A stretch of DNA of 64,000 bases, from assembly GCA_934394565.1 (NCBI GenBank), contig CAKRQV010000005.1, positions 118,373-182,372 of the forward strand, given 5' to 3'. This DNA comes from an uncultured Lachnospiraceae bacterium (lineage in GTDB: Bacteria > Bacillota > Clostridia > Lachnospirales > Lachnospiraceae). Positions 1-9,252 of the stretch are shown here, piece after piece (position 1 is the stretch's first letter; every line of letters begins with the position of its first letter). The translations under genes and the position numbers were made by a program. Below the pieces are notes generated by a model that saw only the letters and a program-made list of their open reading frames with translations, ran no database searches and had not been told where the DNA came from.

Positions 1-678
1 CAGCTGCGGATTTCTGCCGATGGCAAGCTGGCGGATATCCCGCATATCAAAGGATGCTCCGTCAAATTCGCCTCCATGACAGTCCATATAGCAGGCTTTG
101 ACTGCCGCTGCCGAAGCAGTTTCCGGTATTTTTGTCACAGTCTGCACCGGCGCCACCGCTTCTTTTTTTTCAGCAACGGCCGGAATTTCTTCTGCCTTCT
201 TAGCAAAGAGTCTTTCTTTTCTTGATTTTTTTTCGTTTACGACTCTGTTTCCTGTATACCCTTCGTTTTTCTTTTCTGCCCGGATTTCTTTAATACCTTT
301 TACGACACCGGGTATCCAGGCAAGAGTGACCGCAAAGGTGAGCAGGAACGTAGCAAATATAAGTCCCCGGATAATACCGCCCTTTCTGCCGGTACAGATC
401 CACCATATAAATCCGGCATCCAGCACATGGCCACTGTAATGCAGTGCACCGGCTGCCCAGCGCAGTAACCACGTCCAGCCGAAGGCATAGCCGAAGCCAT
501 AGCACGTTCCTGCGCCGATAGTTATCACCATTCCCAGCACCAGTTCTATCGGTGATGGTCCAAGTTCACCTGCCACAATATTCAGTATCAGAATGGGCAC
601 AATGAGGATACTGCCGATGATTGCTCCTCTTTTTCCTCGTTTCACCGCGGACAGCGGCTGCTTCTCTGCGACTGCCAT
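1..678 (-). CDS. Membrane protein with C-terminal FHA domain (3' end beyond the window)
   Basis: The reading frame starts with ATG at 678 and stays open to the left edge, so the C-terminus is missing; 226 codons are visible. The N-terminal half is hydrophobic, with several membrane segments (around LIVPILILNIVAGE and FATFLLTFAVTLAWI). A charged Lys/Glu-rich linker follows, and then what looks like the start of an FHA domain (RDIRQLAIGRNPQL, matching the IGR strand of FHA folds). FHA domains bind phosphothreonine peptides, so it probably recruits substrates of the nearby kinases to the membrane. Its ATG overlaps the stop of the upstream FHA gene (TAATG), implying translational coupling. The role is inferred from domain type and neighbours. 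Confidence 0.72.
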   Translation of the reverse strand, partial: MAVAEKQPLSAVKRGKRGAIIGSILIVPILILNIVAGELGPSPIELVLGMVITIGAGTCYGFGYAFGWTWLLRWAAGALHYSGHVLDAGFIWWICTGRKGGIIRGLIFATFLLTFAVTLAWIPGVVKGIKEIRAEKKNEGYTGNRVVNEKKSRKERLFAKKAEEIPAVAEKKEAVAPVQTVTKIPETASAAAVKACYMDCHGGEFDGASFDMRDIRQLAIGRNPQL

Positions 679-1328
679 TATGCCTTCACCTCATTTTCCT
701 GTGCCGTATCATCCCATGAGAATTTTTCTCCGCAAAGTGGGATCAACATCAGTTCCGTATTCCCCAATGTCAGCACATCATAGGCTTTCAGCTTCTGGCT
801 GCTGATCACGACCTCCCCGTTCAGATAACAAAGCTCCCGGGCATCTCCTGCTGCCACAATAAATGCACGGCTCTTCGGATCATATACCACAGCCGCATGG
901 CGAAGCCGGGACACACTCTGGTCTGCGCCAAGAACGATATCCATATTGGCGGCACGACCGATAAAATTGCGGCCGCTTTTCAGCTTGAAGCTTTCTCCCC
1001 TGTAAGCACCTTTGATGCAGACAAGCCATCCCACAACCGGCTCAACCCCAATCACCTGCGCATAGTATCCTACCGTACAGTTTTCATCGTCCTCCGGCTC
1101 TTCCCAGCCATTGACCGCCGTATTCACAAAAGACGGCTGTTTTTTCGGTGCAGCCGGAGCCGGTGCGGGCTGCGGTGTCTGTGCAGCCGGTGTTGCCGGT
1201 GCGGAAAAATCCTCTGTTTTCAGAGCCTCCGTCACGGCTTCGGCCTCATCCTGCGGCACACAGTACGGACAGGATGCATATTTGTCTGCGTCATAAAAAT
1301 GACCATTTGGGCATGTACTTAATTTCAT
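678..1328 (-). CDS. Zinc-ribbon FHA-domain protein
   Basis: A soluble protein of 216 residues. The N-terminus carries a short cysteine motif (C6, then CPYC at 21-24, with a His in between), a zinc-ribbon-like knuckle like those on the two kinases of this island. A Pro/Ala-rich linker follows (about 45-70), then a C-terminal FHA domain with the signature GRNFIGRAANMDIVL and a downstream SRLRHAAV stretch corresponding to the phosphothreonine-binding SxxH region. It lies between the PP2C phosphatase gene (4-bp overlap) and the membrane FHA gene (TAATG overlap), so the three are one transcription unit. It probably reads kinase output; the partner is unknown. Confidence 0.8.
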   Translation of the reverse strand: MKLSTCPNGHFYDADKYASCPYCVPQDEAEAVTEALKTEDFSAPATPAAQTPQPAPAPAAPKKQPSFVNTAVNGWEEPEDDENCTVGYYAQVIGVEPVVGWLVCIKGAYRGESFKLKSGRNFIGRAANMDIVLGADQSVSRLRHAAVVYDPKSRAFIVAAGDARELCYLNGEVVISSQKLKAYDVLTLGNTELMLIPLCGEKFSWDDTAQENEVKA

Positions 1329-2338
1329 ATCTCATTCTCTCCTTTTGTTATGTTTTCTTCCTCTTTCTGTTCTTCTTTGGGGCTGTAGCGGATCAGGATC
1401 AGTGTGGTATTGTCCATCTTACGAGGCTGATTCCGGATCACACGCTCTGCCAGCTGTGCAGCAAACGTCTCATATTCTCCCGTCAGGCTTTCCAGCTGTG
1501 CGGCCAGTTCTTCTTCCGGACATTGTCTGTAAAATCCGTCACTGCATAAAACAAGCTGATCTCCCTCTTCCAGCGCAAGACCTTCCACAGATATATCTAT
1601 GTATTTTAACCCGTTCATTCCGATATAGCTGACCAGAGCCTCGCCTCTTAAAAGCTCTGCTTCATAGTGCTCCGGTGTGATCGTATGTGCCTGTTTTCTC
1701 TTATCCAGAAGCATCCGGTAATTGTGTGGTGTAGTCAGGCAACGGGTCTTATGCTGCCGTACCAGATACAGCTTGCTGTCCCCGACAGAAAGCCAGTACA
1801 GCCGGCTTTCTCTGATCCATACGGCAACAAGCGTAGTTCCCGCACCAAGCGAAATCCCCTCCGCATCGGTCAGCCCGGCCACGGACACATCCAGCTTAGG
1901 CGCTGTTTCCATAAAGAAATCCACAGGCGCCGTCTCCTGACTTTTCCGAAACGCTTCAAACAGCTGCATACAGGCAGTGTAACTGGCCAGCTCACCGCCG
2001 CCAAGACCGCCCATGCCGTCACATACCGCTGCGAGAAATCCTTTTTCAGGAATCCACTGATAGCATAGACTGTCCTGCTGGTTTTTCCGGCTGCCGATCA
2101 GACTGGCCGCCGCCACCCTGAGGCTGTCCGGTTTTGCTGAATTTTCCTGTATATACAGATTTTCTGTAATCGTCTCCTCCGAAAGCGCTTCCGGCTGAAC
2201 TTCTGCTGCTTCTGTTTCTTCGGCCTGCTTTTTTTGCTCTTTTTTCTTCTTTTTATCTTTTCTGACCGGTGACAGTCTTTGACAAAAACCCGCTTTTTTC
2301 TTTTCTCCGTCCTCTTTCTTCTTTCCGAATATTTTCAC
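1325..2338 (-). CDS. PP2C-family Ser/Thr protein phosphatase
   Basis: A 337-residue protein from a GTG start at 2338, chosen because GGAGG stands 7 nt upstream; the longer frame to 2431 runs through that site. A very Lys/Glu-rich N-terminus of about 60 residues precedes the PP2C domain. Diagnostic PP2C metal-binding motifs are present: SRKNQQDS, CDGMGG, LYWLSVGDSKLY, LVLCSDGF and the final DNTTLILI. It would remove phosphate from Ser/Thr residues placed by the kinases encoded divergently. It is the first gene of the leftward unit. The assignment is firm at family level; substrates are unknown. Confidence 0.9.
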   Translation of the reverse strand: MKIFGKKKEDGEKKKAGFCQRLSPVRKDKKKKKEQKKQAEETEAAEVQPEALSEETITENLYIQENSAKPDSLRVAAASLIGSRKNQQDSLCYQWIPEKGFLAAVCDGMGGLGGGELASYTACMQLFEAFRKSQETAPVDFFMETAPKLDVSVAGLTDAEGISLGAGTTLVAVWIRESRLYWLSVGDSKLYLVRQHKTRCLTTPHNYRMLLDKRKQAHTITPEHYEAELLRGEALVSYIGMNGLKYIDISVEGLALEEGDQLVLCSDGFYRQCPEEELAAQLESLTGEYETFAAQLAERVIRNQPRKMDNTTLILIRYSPKEEQKEEENITKGENEI

Positions 2339-2576
2339 CGCATCACCTCCGGTCTTTTTTTCTACGTCAAGTATAAAAAAATTTATATCCCGGAACAATC
2401 TGTGACAGAATGTGTGGCGATTATTTTTCATTTTTTGTCACAGAATCCGTACACAGATTATGCTAAAATATATGTAGACAATGCATTTGCATTACACAGG
2501 TAAAAGGCTGCTGTATACAACCTTTTTTACAACCGGTGATACAATCTATTCTATAAATAGAAGGAGACTCTTTCTT
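2339..2576. promoter_or_regulatory. Divergent promoter region of the kinase/phosphatase island
   Basis: This 238-bp gap separates the leftward phosphatase unit from the rightward regulator-kinase unit. On the + strand TTGTCA (2435-2440) and TATGCT (2459-2464) are 18 bp apart. On the - strand TTGTTC and TATACT are 17 bp apart. Two inverted repeats could be operators: TGTGACA (2401-2407) with TGTCACA (2436-2442), and AATGCA-TT-TGCATT at about 2480-2493. The second arm of the first repeat overlaps the rightward -35 box, so a bound regulator could control both directions. The promoters are matched by eye and untested. Confidence 0.45.
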
Positions 2577-3998
2577 ATGTCAAAATTCAGTATCTATCTG
2601 AAAAATCTGATTGAGGACAGCGGAGAATCTATCTCCTCCATCGCCCGCAGTATTGAAGCGGAGCGTACCTCTATACATAAAGCACTGACAGACGAGCGTG
2701 TCTTGTCCTATAAGGTTGTTCAGGCTCTGGCCCGCCATTTCAATCTGACCGTAGATCAGCGCAAAGAATTTTTCCGCCTGTACGATATCCTGTTACAGGG
2801 TGAAGAGACCTATGAAAACCGGCAGGCTGTCGGCGATCTTCTGAACGCCCTCTCCTCCATCCGTTTCTCGATGCTTCCGCCGCCGCAGGTGGAACATATT
2901 GATCTTACGGACCGGCTTCTGAAGGGTGAATACGCTGTACGCAATGCGATCCGTACCGTTCTGATCTATGAAGCCACCCACAGCAGCAAAGCCTCTTTTT
3001 CCATATTTCTTCCGGAAAAACTGGATCTGACCATGGAGCTTATGGAGCTATGGCTGGCACAGAAAGAGTTCACTGTGGATGCCCTGCTCTGTTTCCACGC
3101 CGAGCGTGACTCCGTTGTAAAAAACCTGCAGCTTTTACGCTCTGTCATACCGCTCTGTCTGGCCTCCCGTGGCAGCTATCGCCCTTACTATTTCTGCGAA
3201 GCCCCAAAAACGGCTACGATGTCACCGATGAGCTATTACATCATCACGCAGCATTATCTGATCCAGATCTCCGAAGATCTGTCCATAGCGCAGATCCGCA
3301 ATGACAGGGAACTGATCGAATTTTATTCCGGATTCTTTCATAATCTTCTCGAATGCTGCGATCCTCTGGTGTACTGCAACAGCAATATTCTGGAAATTTT
3401 ACAGGAATATATTTCCAATACCTTCCCGGACAGTCTGCAGGTCATGATGCCCCAGCCCTGTCCCGGACGCTATATCACACCGGATGTCATCCGGAAATAT
3501 ATGCATAATGATACGATGCCTTATAAAGAAATGTTTGCCCTTGTCGAGCATCATTTTTCCGTGCTCCGTCAGATCACCGGTACCTACCAGACCGTTTTTA
3601 CAGAAAAAGGATTGCTGGATCTGATCCATACCTGTTCCATGGCCGACCTTCCACCACAGTATGTCCCGCCGCTGGAGCCGCAGGATATCCGGCAGATGCT
3701 CCGCTATCTGTATGAAGAGATCGACAAAGGCACAGTACAGGGTATTCTGGTGCGTCCGACCAGTCTGCAGCTGCCGGATTATCTGTCGATCTACGTGCAT
3801 CCGAAAATGGGGCTTCATATTTATACGACCAATGCTTTTGTTTACGGCGCTTACTGCTGCAATATCCACATTGCAGAGGAATCGATCTGTCGGATCTTTT
3901 CTGATTTCATGCAGTCCCTTGCCGGAAGCCATCTGGTCTATTCCAAAGAAGAAACACTGGAACTTCTGGCACAGCACATTTCCGAAATGGAGGTATAG
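2577..3998 (+). CDS. XRE-type helix-turn-helix regulator with long C-terminal domain
   Basis: A 473-residue protein starting at ATG 2577 behind AAGGAG; an in-frame extension to 2481 lacks a ribosome site. Residues 1-60 resemble a Cro/CI helix-turn-helix (SISSIARSIEAERTSIHKAL, then KVVQALARHFNL). The remaining 400 residues are a soluble domain I do not recognise. It heads the rightward unit with the FHA gene and both kinases (3-bp gap to the next start). It is likely the local transcription regulator, possibly of the divergent promoters; its C-terminal part may sense a ligand or a phosphorylated partner. The function of that part is unknown. Confidence 0.7.
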   Translation: MSKFSIYLKNLIEDSGESISSIARSIEAERTSIHKALTDERVLSYKVVQALARHFNLTVDQRKEFFRLYDILLQGEETYENRQAVGDLLNALSSIRFSMLPPPQVEHIDLTDRLLKGEYAVRNAIRTVLIYEATHSSKASFSIFLPEKLDLTMELMELWLAQKEFTVDALLCFHAERDSVVKNLQLLRSVIPLCLASRGSYRPYYFCEAPKTATMSPMSYYIITQHYLIQISEDLSIAQIRNDRELIEFYSGFFHNLLECCDPLVYCNSNILEILQEYISNTFPDSLQVMMPQPCPGRYITPDVIRKYMHNDTMPYKEMFALVEHHFSVLRQITGTYQTVFTEKGLLDLIHTCSMADLPPQYVPPLEPQDIRQMLRYLYEEIDKGTVQGILVRPTSLQLPDYLSIYVHPKMGLHIYTTNAFVYGAYCCNIHIAEESICRIFSDFMQSLAGSHLVYSKEETLELLAQHISEMEV

Positions 3999-4001
3999 CG
4001 T

Positions 4002-4616
4002 ATGAAACGTACAGATTTTCGCTTTCAGACGATTCTGGCCGCACTCCTTTTGCTTTTTGAACTGGCTGTACTCTTTCTGCCAGTTTTCAGCGGTCACACA
4101 GCATTAGAGCTTGTCCGGCTGCAATGGCAGAATGGCGGCACAGTTCTAAGGCTCGGTATCGTGCTGCTGCTCTTACTCTGCCCGGCCATCAGCTGCGGTC
4201 TGCTCTGGCAGATCCATACTTTGACAGCAAAAGCAGGGGAAAACAAAATCCCGCCCGTTTCTGCGGATACTTCAGCAGATGTTACACCTGTCTGCGGCAC
4301 GCTTGTCTTTCTGTCCGGTGCTTTACAGGGAAAAACCTTTCCGCTTCCGGCCTATGAAAATATACTTCTTGGCAGAAGCAGCCAGTCCTGTCAGATCGTA
4401 GTCAATGCCTCCGATATCAGCCGCCGCCATGTCTGCATCTGCTATCATGCGACAAGACATACCTTCGTCATTACGGATTATTCTGCCAACGGCACCTACA
4501 CCGCTGACGGTGAGCGACTGATCACAAATACCAGTCTGGAAGTAACCGATGGCAGTACCTTTTATCTTGGAAACCGTCAGAATGCATTCCAGCTTCTGGC
4601 AGACTGGGAGGTATAA
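4002..4616 (+). CDS. Membrane-anchored FHA-domain protein
   Basis: A 204-residue protein with two N-terminal membrane segments (about 10-30 and 48-68), then a cytoplasmic FHA domain at about 100-200. The FHA core shows NILLGRSSQSCQIVV, SRRHVCI and DYSANGTY, the conserved GR, SxxH and NG elements that bind phosphothreonine. GGAGG lies 8 nt upstream of the ATG, and the upstream regulator ends 3 bp before it. The next kinase starts 2 bp after its stop. It probably tethers a phosphorylated partner at the membrane. Confidence 0.85.
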   Translation: MKRTDFRFQTILAALLLLFELAVLFLPVFSGHTALELVRLQWQNGGTVLRLGIVLLLLLCPAISCGLLWQIHTLTAKAGENKIPPVSADTSADVTPVCGTLVFLSGALQGKTFPLPAYENILLGRSSQSCQIVVNASDISRRHVCICYHATRHTFVITDYSANGTYTADGERLITNTSLEVTDGSTFYLGNRQNAFQLLADWEV

Positions 4617-4618
4617 CT

Positions 4619-6793
4619 ATGCTTGATATCCAACATCTGTGCCCCGGCTGTATGCAGACGAAGCCGGATTCTGCTGCCGTCTGTCCGCACTGCGGCTACA
4701 CAGCCGACACGCCGGTATCCGAAAACGCACTGCCGGTTTTTACGATTCTTCAGGGAAAATATCTGGTGGGAGCTCCACTGGGAAAGGGTGGCTTTGGTAT
4801 TACCTATATTGCCATGGATCTGCAGACGGAAACGGTCGTTGCCATCAAAGAATATTTTCCGGCTGACTTTGCCTGTCGTGCTGCCGATACGGAAACTGTA
4901 CTGCCCGTTGATGAAAAACAGAGCCTCTATTTTCGCACAGGCATGAAAAGCTTTACCCGGGAGGGGGAGCTTCTTCACCGTCTTTCTGATATTCCCGGCA
5001 TCGTACAGTTTCTGGATATGCTGTACTGCAACAACACTGCCTATCTGGTCATGTCGTACATTCCCGGCATTTCCCTCAAAAAGCAGATGAAAAAGCAGGA
5101 AAAGCCATTTACAGAATGGGAAGCCCTGACTATGATGCGTCCCATTCTTTCTGCACTGCAGACCATGCACCAGAAACATATCCTGCACCGTGACATCAGC
5201 CCGGAAAACCTGATGTATGGCCCGGATCATACGCTGACACTAATCGATTTTGGTGCTGCCCGGGAATTTTCCACCGATGATGACGAAAATCTGACCGTTA
5301 TCCTGAAAAGAGGCTATGCTCCGGAGGAACAGTATCATTCCGGCAGCCGCCAGGGAGCCTGGACCGATGTCTATGCCGTCTGTGCCGTTCTATATCATAT
5401 GCTGACCGGCATTCTGCCGCAGGAAGCTGATAAACGTGCGGAAAGCGATCAGCTGACGCCGCTTTCCCGGCTGCCGCAGATTTCTGTACGCCCTTCGGTC
5501 TGTCAGGCTATTGAAAAGGGATTGCAGGTGGATGCGCTGGAACGATATGCCAGTATGAAGGCACTGATGAAGGATCTGTATGCGGATTCTGCGTATGCTG
5601 AAGAAAAAACTGTCCCGAAAGATAACGCGACAACTTCTCCGACAACAGCATCTGTGGATTCTAATGGTTCTTCTGCTGAAACTTCCGGAAACATCTCTGA
5701 CGGCTCCACAGAACCGCCGGCAAAGCAACCGGATTCACACACCGAAACGCAGACATCTTCTGACAAAAACACCAGTCACAGATCTTTCCTCCGTGTTGCC
5801 GGTTATATCGTCCTTGCCGTGTTTGGTCTGTTTCTCGGTCTGTTTCTCGGTCGTTCCATTGTCGATTTCATTTTGGCCGGTAACCAGCAGTCCTCCGGGC
5901 AGCAAGCAGCTTCTGTACCTTATAGCAGTTCTTCCGAACTCCAGGAAACAACGGCTATATCCTATACCAGCTCTGACGGACTACCAGAGACAACGGCTGT
6001 TGCTGATGAGCCACAGGCTTCATCCGATTCTGCCGTTGTTATTGAAATGTCCGGCGGATCTGTACTTGATTACTATACCAGTCTGACGGAAGCGATACAG
6101 TTTGCACAACAGTATTCAGGTTCTGATCTGAACATCCGTCTTTTAAAGGATCTCACGGAAGATATCTGTATTCCTGCAGGGCTTGAAATATCTATTGACT
6201 TTGACAACCATACCCTGTGCAACGTTTCTGATCATACGATCATAAATCATGGATATCTGACCCTGCGGGAAGGTACGCTGGACAATCTGACCAACGAAAA
6301 GGCTGCCTTATGCAATGCCTCTGACGGTGTTGCCTATCTTGCTTTTATGGATGTAACCCGAAGTGCGGAAAATGGTGTCGCAGACCAGGAAGCCGACAAT
6401 CTGAACACCTATTATACCATTGACAATCAGGGCAGCCTTTCTGTATATGACAGCACCGTCCGAAACAGTGGTAGCTATTCCAGTACGATCCATAATGGCA
6501 CTAAAGGCGCTGCATTTACCGGTAATTTTTATGCTGACATCACATTCACTGGTATTACAACACTGGTTGAGGGCGGACGTTTCGGCCTGAAAAATGAAGC
6601 TGACGGCTGTGCAGTGATCGATGAAAGTGCTATCTTTCATGACAGTTCTGACAGTCTGATCTATACCAAGGGCAGTCTGACTGTAAATGGAGCTTTCTTT
6701 AACAATGCCCCCTGCGCCATAAAGGTTGCAGGCGGTCACTACGAATATGCGGATGTAACTTTTGAAACAGACAAAGATATAGAAAACAAATAA
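4619..6793 (+). CDS. Transmembrane Ser/Thr protein kinase with zinc ribbon and beta-repeat ectodomain
   Basis: A 724-residue Hanks-type kinase. A zinc ribbon (C8, C11, C22, C25) precedes the kinase domain, which has the glycine loop GKGGFG (55-60), Lys77, HRDISPEN (190-197) and DFG (210-212), so it should be active. A Ser/Thr-rich linker leads to one membrane segment (about 390-415). The roughly 300-residue external part ends in short repeated strands (GYLTLREGTLDNLTNE, NQGSLSVYDSTVRNSG) resembling a right-handed beta-helix, perhaps a wall or glycan sensor. GGGAGG stands before the ATG. It is paired with a second kinase 12 bp downstream, which shares the first twelve residues (MLDIQHLCPGCM). 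Confidence 0.9.
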   Translation: MLDIQHLCPGCMQTKPDSAAVCPHCGYTADTPVSENALPVFTILQGKYLVGAPLGKGGFGITYIAMDLQTETVVAIKEYFPADFACRAADTETVLPVDEKQSLYFRTGMKSFTREGELLHRLSDIPGIVQFLDMLYCNNTAYLVMSYIPGISLKKQMKKQEKPFTEWEALTMMRPILSALQTMHQKHILHRDISPENLMYGPDHTLTLIDFGAAREFSTDDDENLTVILKRGYAPEEQYHSGSRQGAWTDVYAVCAVLYHMLTGILPQEADKRAESDQLTPLSRLPQISVRPSVCQAIEKGLQVDALERYASMKALMKDLYADSAYAEEKTVPKDNATTSPTTASVDSNGSSAETSGNISDGSTEPPAKQPDSHTETQTSSDKNTSHRSFLRVAGYIVLAVFGLFLGLFLGRSIVDFILAGNQQSSGQQAASVPYSSSSELQETTAISYTSSDGLPETTAVADEPQASSDSAVVIEMSGGSVLDYYTSLTEAIQFAQQYSGSDLNIRLLKDLTEDICIPAGLEISIDFDNHTLCNVSDHTIINHGYLTLREGTLDNLTNEKAALCNASDGVAYLAFMDVTRSAENGVADQEADNLNTYYTIDNQGSLSVYDSTVRNSGSYSSTIHNGTKGAAFTGNFYADITFTGITTLVEGGRFGLKNEADGCAVIDESAIFHDSSDSLIYTKGSLTVNGAFFNNAPCAIKVAGGHYEYADVTFETDKDIENK

Positions 6794-6805
6794 GGAGCAG
6801 CTCTC

Positions 6806-8854
6806 ATGTTAGATATACAACACCTCTGTCCCGGCTGCATGCACCGCTGGGATGATCCCACCACGGACTGCCCACGCTGCGGCTATCCCAAAGACCGTCT
6901 GACACCCAGGGACGCGCTTCCGGTCTTTTCCATTCTGGCCGGGAAATATCTGATCGGCAGTCCGCTGGGCAAAGGCGGTTTCGGTATCACCTATATAGCC
7001 ATGCGCCTGACAGACGAAACCATCGTAGCTATCAAGGAATTTTTCCCCAATGAGCTTGCCATCCGTGACGTCAATGGTGAAACTGTGCTGCCAGCGGATG
7101 CCGCCAAAGCCGTATATTACCGCACGGGCATGAAAAGTTTCACGGAAGAAGGGCGTATTCTCCATATGCTTTCTGATGTGGAGCATATCGTACATGTTCT
7201 TGATATGGTACAGGCCAATGGAACGTCCTATCTGGTCATGGAATACGTTCCGGGCATTTCTCTGAAAAAATATATGAAAGCCCAGAACGGACCTTTTACG
7301 GAAAAACGGGCACTGGAAATGATCCGTCCCATCCTGCTGGCACTCTCTGCCATGCACAGCAGACACATCCTGCACCGTGACATCAGCCCGGAAAATCTGA
7401 TGGTACAGCCCGATCAGACGCTGACCCTGATCGATTTCGGTGCTGCCCGCACGTTTTCACAGGATGACGACGATAATCTGACCGTCATTCTGAAACGAGG
7501 CTACGCCCCCGAAGAGCAGTATCATTCTGACAGCCGTCAAGGGCCCTGGTCCGATCTGTATGCCATCTGTGCCGTACTTTACCAGATGCTGACCGGAATG
7601 CGCCCCCAGGAAGCGGCGGCACGGGTCAAAGAGGATCAGCTGACACCGCTTTCCCATATACCGGGGCTTTCCCTGCAGAAAACCACCTGTACAGCCATTG
7701 AAAAAGGTCTGCAGGTCGATCCGCTGGAACGGTATCCGGATATTGCGGCTTTTATGAAAGTGCTGTATGCCAGACCTGTGCCTGCTCCAAAAGACACTTA
7801 CAACCAGACAGTTTCGGCTTCTTCGAGAGACACACATAGCCAGACAGCTTCGGCTTCTTCGAACGCACAGACTTCTCCTGTCTCTGAGCGGATTTTTCAT
7901 GATGAAGAGAAAGAACCGGAAAAGCTGTTTCATGATGCCGAGACCTCGTCCACAGGAACAGCCCCAGAAGACAAAACAGCTTCCGACACTGCTAAAAAGC
8001 GCAGTAAAAAAAGAAGTCTTTTGTGTATTGCAGCCATACTGTGTATTGCGTACTTTTTATTCTTTGGCGGCTTACGGGTGCTTTCCAGATCGGAATCCGC
8101 CACAGCTGATCGCAATGGACAGCGTGTTCTGTCCGGTGACAGTACAGCTTCCAGCCAGATCATTACGTCCGAAGATGACATGGAATTTCGCATCTTCAAG
8201 CTCAAGGATACATTTGATGATGTTTTTCAGAAACCTGATAAAGAACAGTTGCTGGATGCACTGGATCAGGCCTTTAAAATCTGGGAATTGGATCTGAACA
8301 CTGCAATACGATCGGATGATTCGAATGTGTATTATTCTTCCCCTCAATTGATGGAATGGTGCTACTCTCTCGAAAATCTGTGGTCACACTTTGGTTTTGC
8401 ACTTTCCACAGAACTCGATGCCGAAACTCCAGATGAAGAGGCCATTAAAAGAGAAACAGACACCATCGGCGGTCTGGTAGCCGCTATCGCAGTGTCCGGT
8501 GACTTTAACTATCTCAATTTTGACTCCGCAAATACTTCTCTCTGGCAGTTATTCAACGCTATTTATGCCGACACCGCCAGCAATGCCCGTGAGCAAGAAG
8601 GTGTAGAGCTTCTGGGCATGGCCGCCGTCCACAAAGTTTACAGTGCCGCCCTGACAACAAACATCAACAGCGACAGCCATCTCAGTGCAGCCGTCAATAC
8701 CGAGACCCTGCATGCTGCACTGCACAATTTCTTCAGCTCTTATCACGCTGGTGCCGAAACACTGGCTGCTACGATTGATTTTTCTGCAGAGCCTTATGCT
8801 TCAGATGATTTCTTTCAGCAGCTGGAGCTGTATATGACTTCTCCACCAGCTTAA
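6806..8854 (+). CDS. Second transmembrane Ser/Thr protein kinase
   Basis: A 682-residue paralogue of the preceding kinase, with every catalytic element at the same position: zinc ribbon C8/C11/C22/C25, GKGGFG 55-60, Lys77, HRDISPEN 190-197, DFG 210-212. The kinase domains are clearly related by duplication. The linker carries a degenerate repeat (QTVSASSRDTHSQTASASS). A single membrane segment lies near 395-415. The extracellular part is unrelated to that of its neighbour and looks helical, so the two copies share output but probably differ in signal. It is the last gene of the unit, followed by a terminator. Confidence 0.9.
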   Translation: MLDIQHLCPGCMHRWDDPTTDCPRCGYPKDRLTPRDALPVFSILAGKYLIGSPLGKGGFGITYIAMRLTDETIVAIKEFFPNELAIRDVNGETVLPADAAKAVYYRTGMKSFTEEGRILHMLSDVEHIVHVLDMVQANGTSYLVMEYVPGISLKKYMKAQNGPFTEKRALEMIRPILLALSAMHSRHILHRDISPENLMVQPDQTLTLIDFGAARTFSQDDDDNLTVILKRGYAPEEQYHSDSRQGPWSDLYAICAVLYQMLTGMRPQEAAARVKEDQLTPLSHIPGLSLQKTTCTAIEKGLQVDPLERYPDIAAFMKVLYARPVPAPKDTYNQTVSASSRDTHSQTASASSNAQTSPVSERIFHDEEKEPEKLFHDAETSSTGTAPEDKTASDTAKKRSKKRSLLCIAAILCIAYFLFFGGLRVLSRSESATADRNGQRVLSGDSTASSQIITSEDDMEFRIFKLKDTFDDVFQKPDKEQLLDALDQAFKIWELDLNTAIRSDDSNVYYSSPQLMEWCYSLENLWSHFGFALSTELDAETPDEEAIKRETDTIGGLVAAIAVSGDFNYLNFDSANTSLWQLFNAIYADTASNAREQEGVELLGMAAVHKVYSAALTTNINSDSHLSAAVNTETLHAALHNFFSSYHAGAETLAATIDFSAEPYASDDFFQQLELYMTSPPA

Positions 8855-8878
8855 AAAGAATGTACTGGATCAAAGTAT

Positions 8879-8902
8879 TGCCCTACTATTTACGGTAGGG
8901 CA
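8879..8902 (+). terminator. Terminator after the kinase operon
   Basis: An 8-bp perfect stem (TGCCCTAC / GTAGGGCA) with an 8-nt loop starts 25 bp after the second kinase stop and is followed by TTTCTATATTCTT. It likely ends the rightward unit. The T-run is weak, so the larger stem just downstream may be the main stop. Confidence 0.6.
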
Positions 8903-8923
8903 TTTCTATATTCTTGTATACCA

Positions 8924-8957
8924 AAAATCCCGGAACTCTTTCGAGCTCCGGGATTTT
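8924..8957. terminator. Bidirectional terminator between kinase operon and tRNA-Glu
   Basis: AAAATCCCGGA (8924-8934) pairs with TCCGGGATTTT (8947-8957) over 11 bp around a 12-nt loop. A-rich and T-rich flanks let it work on both strands. On the minus strand it lies 9 bp past the tRNA 3' end, so it is well placed to end the tRNA transcript and to back up the kinase-operon terminator. Confidence 0.8.
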
Positions 8958-8965
8958 ATCTGTAG

Positions 8966-9037
8966 CAGCAACTAGGGGAATCGAACCCCTGTTTTCGCCG
9001 TGAGAGGGCGACGTCTTAACCCCTTGACCAAGTTGCC
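8966..9037 (-). tRNA. tRNA-Glu (anticodon CUC)
   Basis: A complete cloverleaf is readable on the minus strand: acceptor arm GGCAACT / AGTTGCT (the first pair is a G-U wobble), a D-arm region with GGTCAAGGGGTTAAGAC, an anticodon stem TCGCC / GGCGA enclosing CTCTCAC, and a T-arm AGGGG-TTCGATT-CCCCT. The anticodon CTC is at 9002-9004 (complement), reading GAG. CCA is not encoded; the gene is followed by CTA. Confidence 0.95.
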
Positions 9038-9252
9038 ATCTTGTCTGTGTTTTCCGCACCGACTTGATTATTATATCCGGTTTATGCTATACTGTCAACA
9101 GTTTTTTTACAAAATCTGAATTTATTTCATTTTTATGTATGATACGCTTTATAAATTACACATAACGGCTATGAACATATGGGCTGGTCTCTCTGACTGT
9201 ACATCTGCCATTCTGAAATCATCCATTGTTCATGCCGCAGGAAAGGAGCTCC

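Noticed and set aside
3399..5230. Long minus-strand frames opposite the XRE, FHA and kinase genes (up to 232 codons)
   Set aside because: They are antisense to well-supported genes with full domain motifs, lack ribosome sites and show no recognisable domains.
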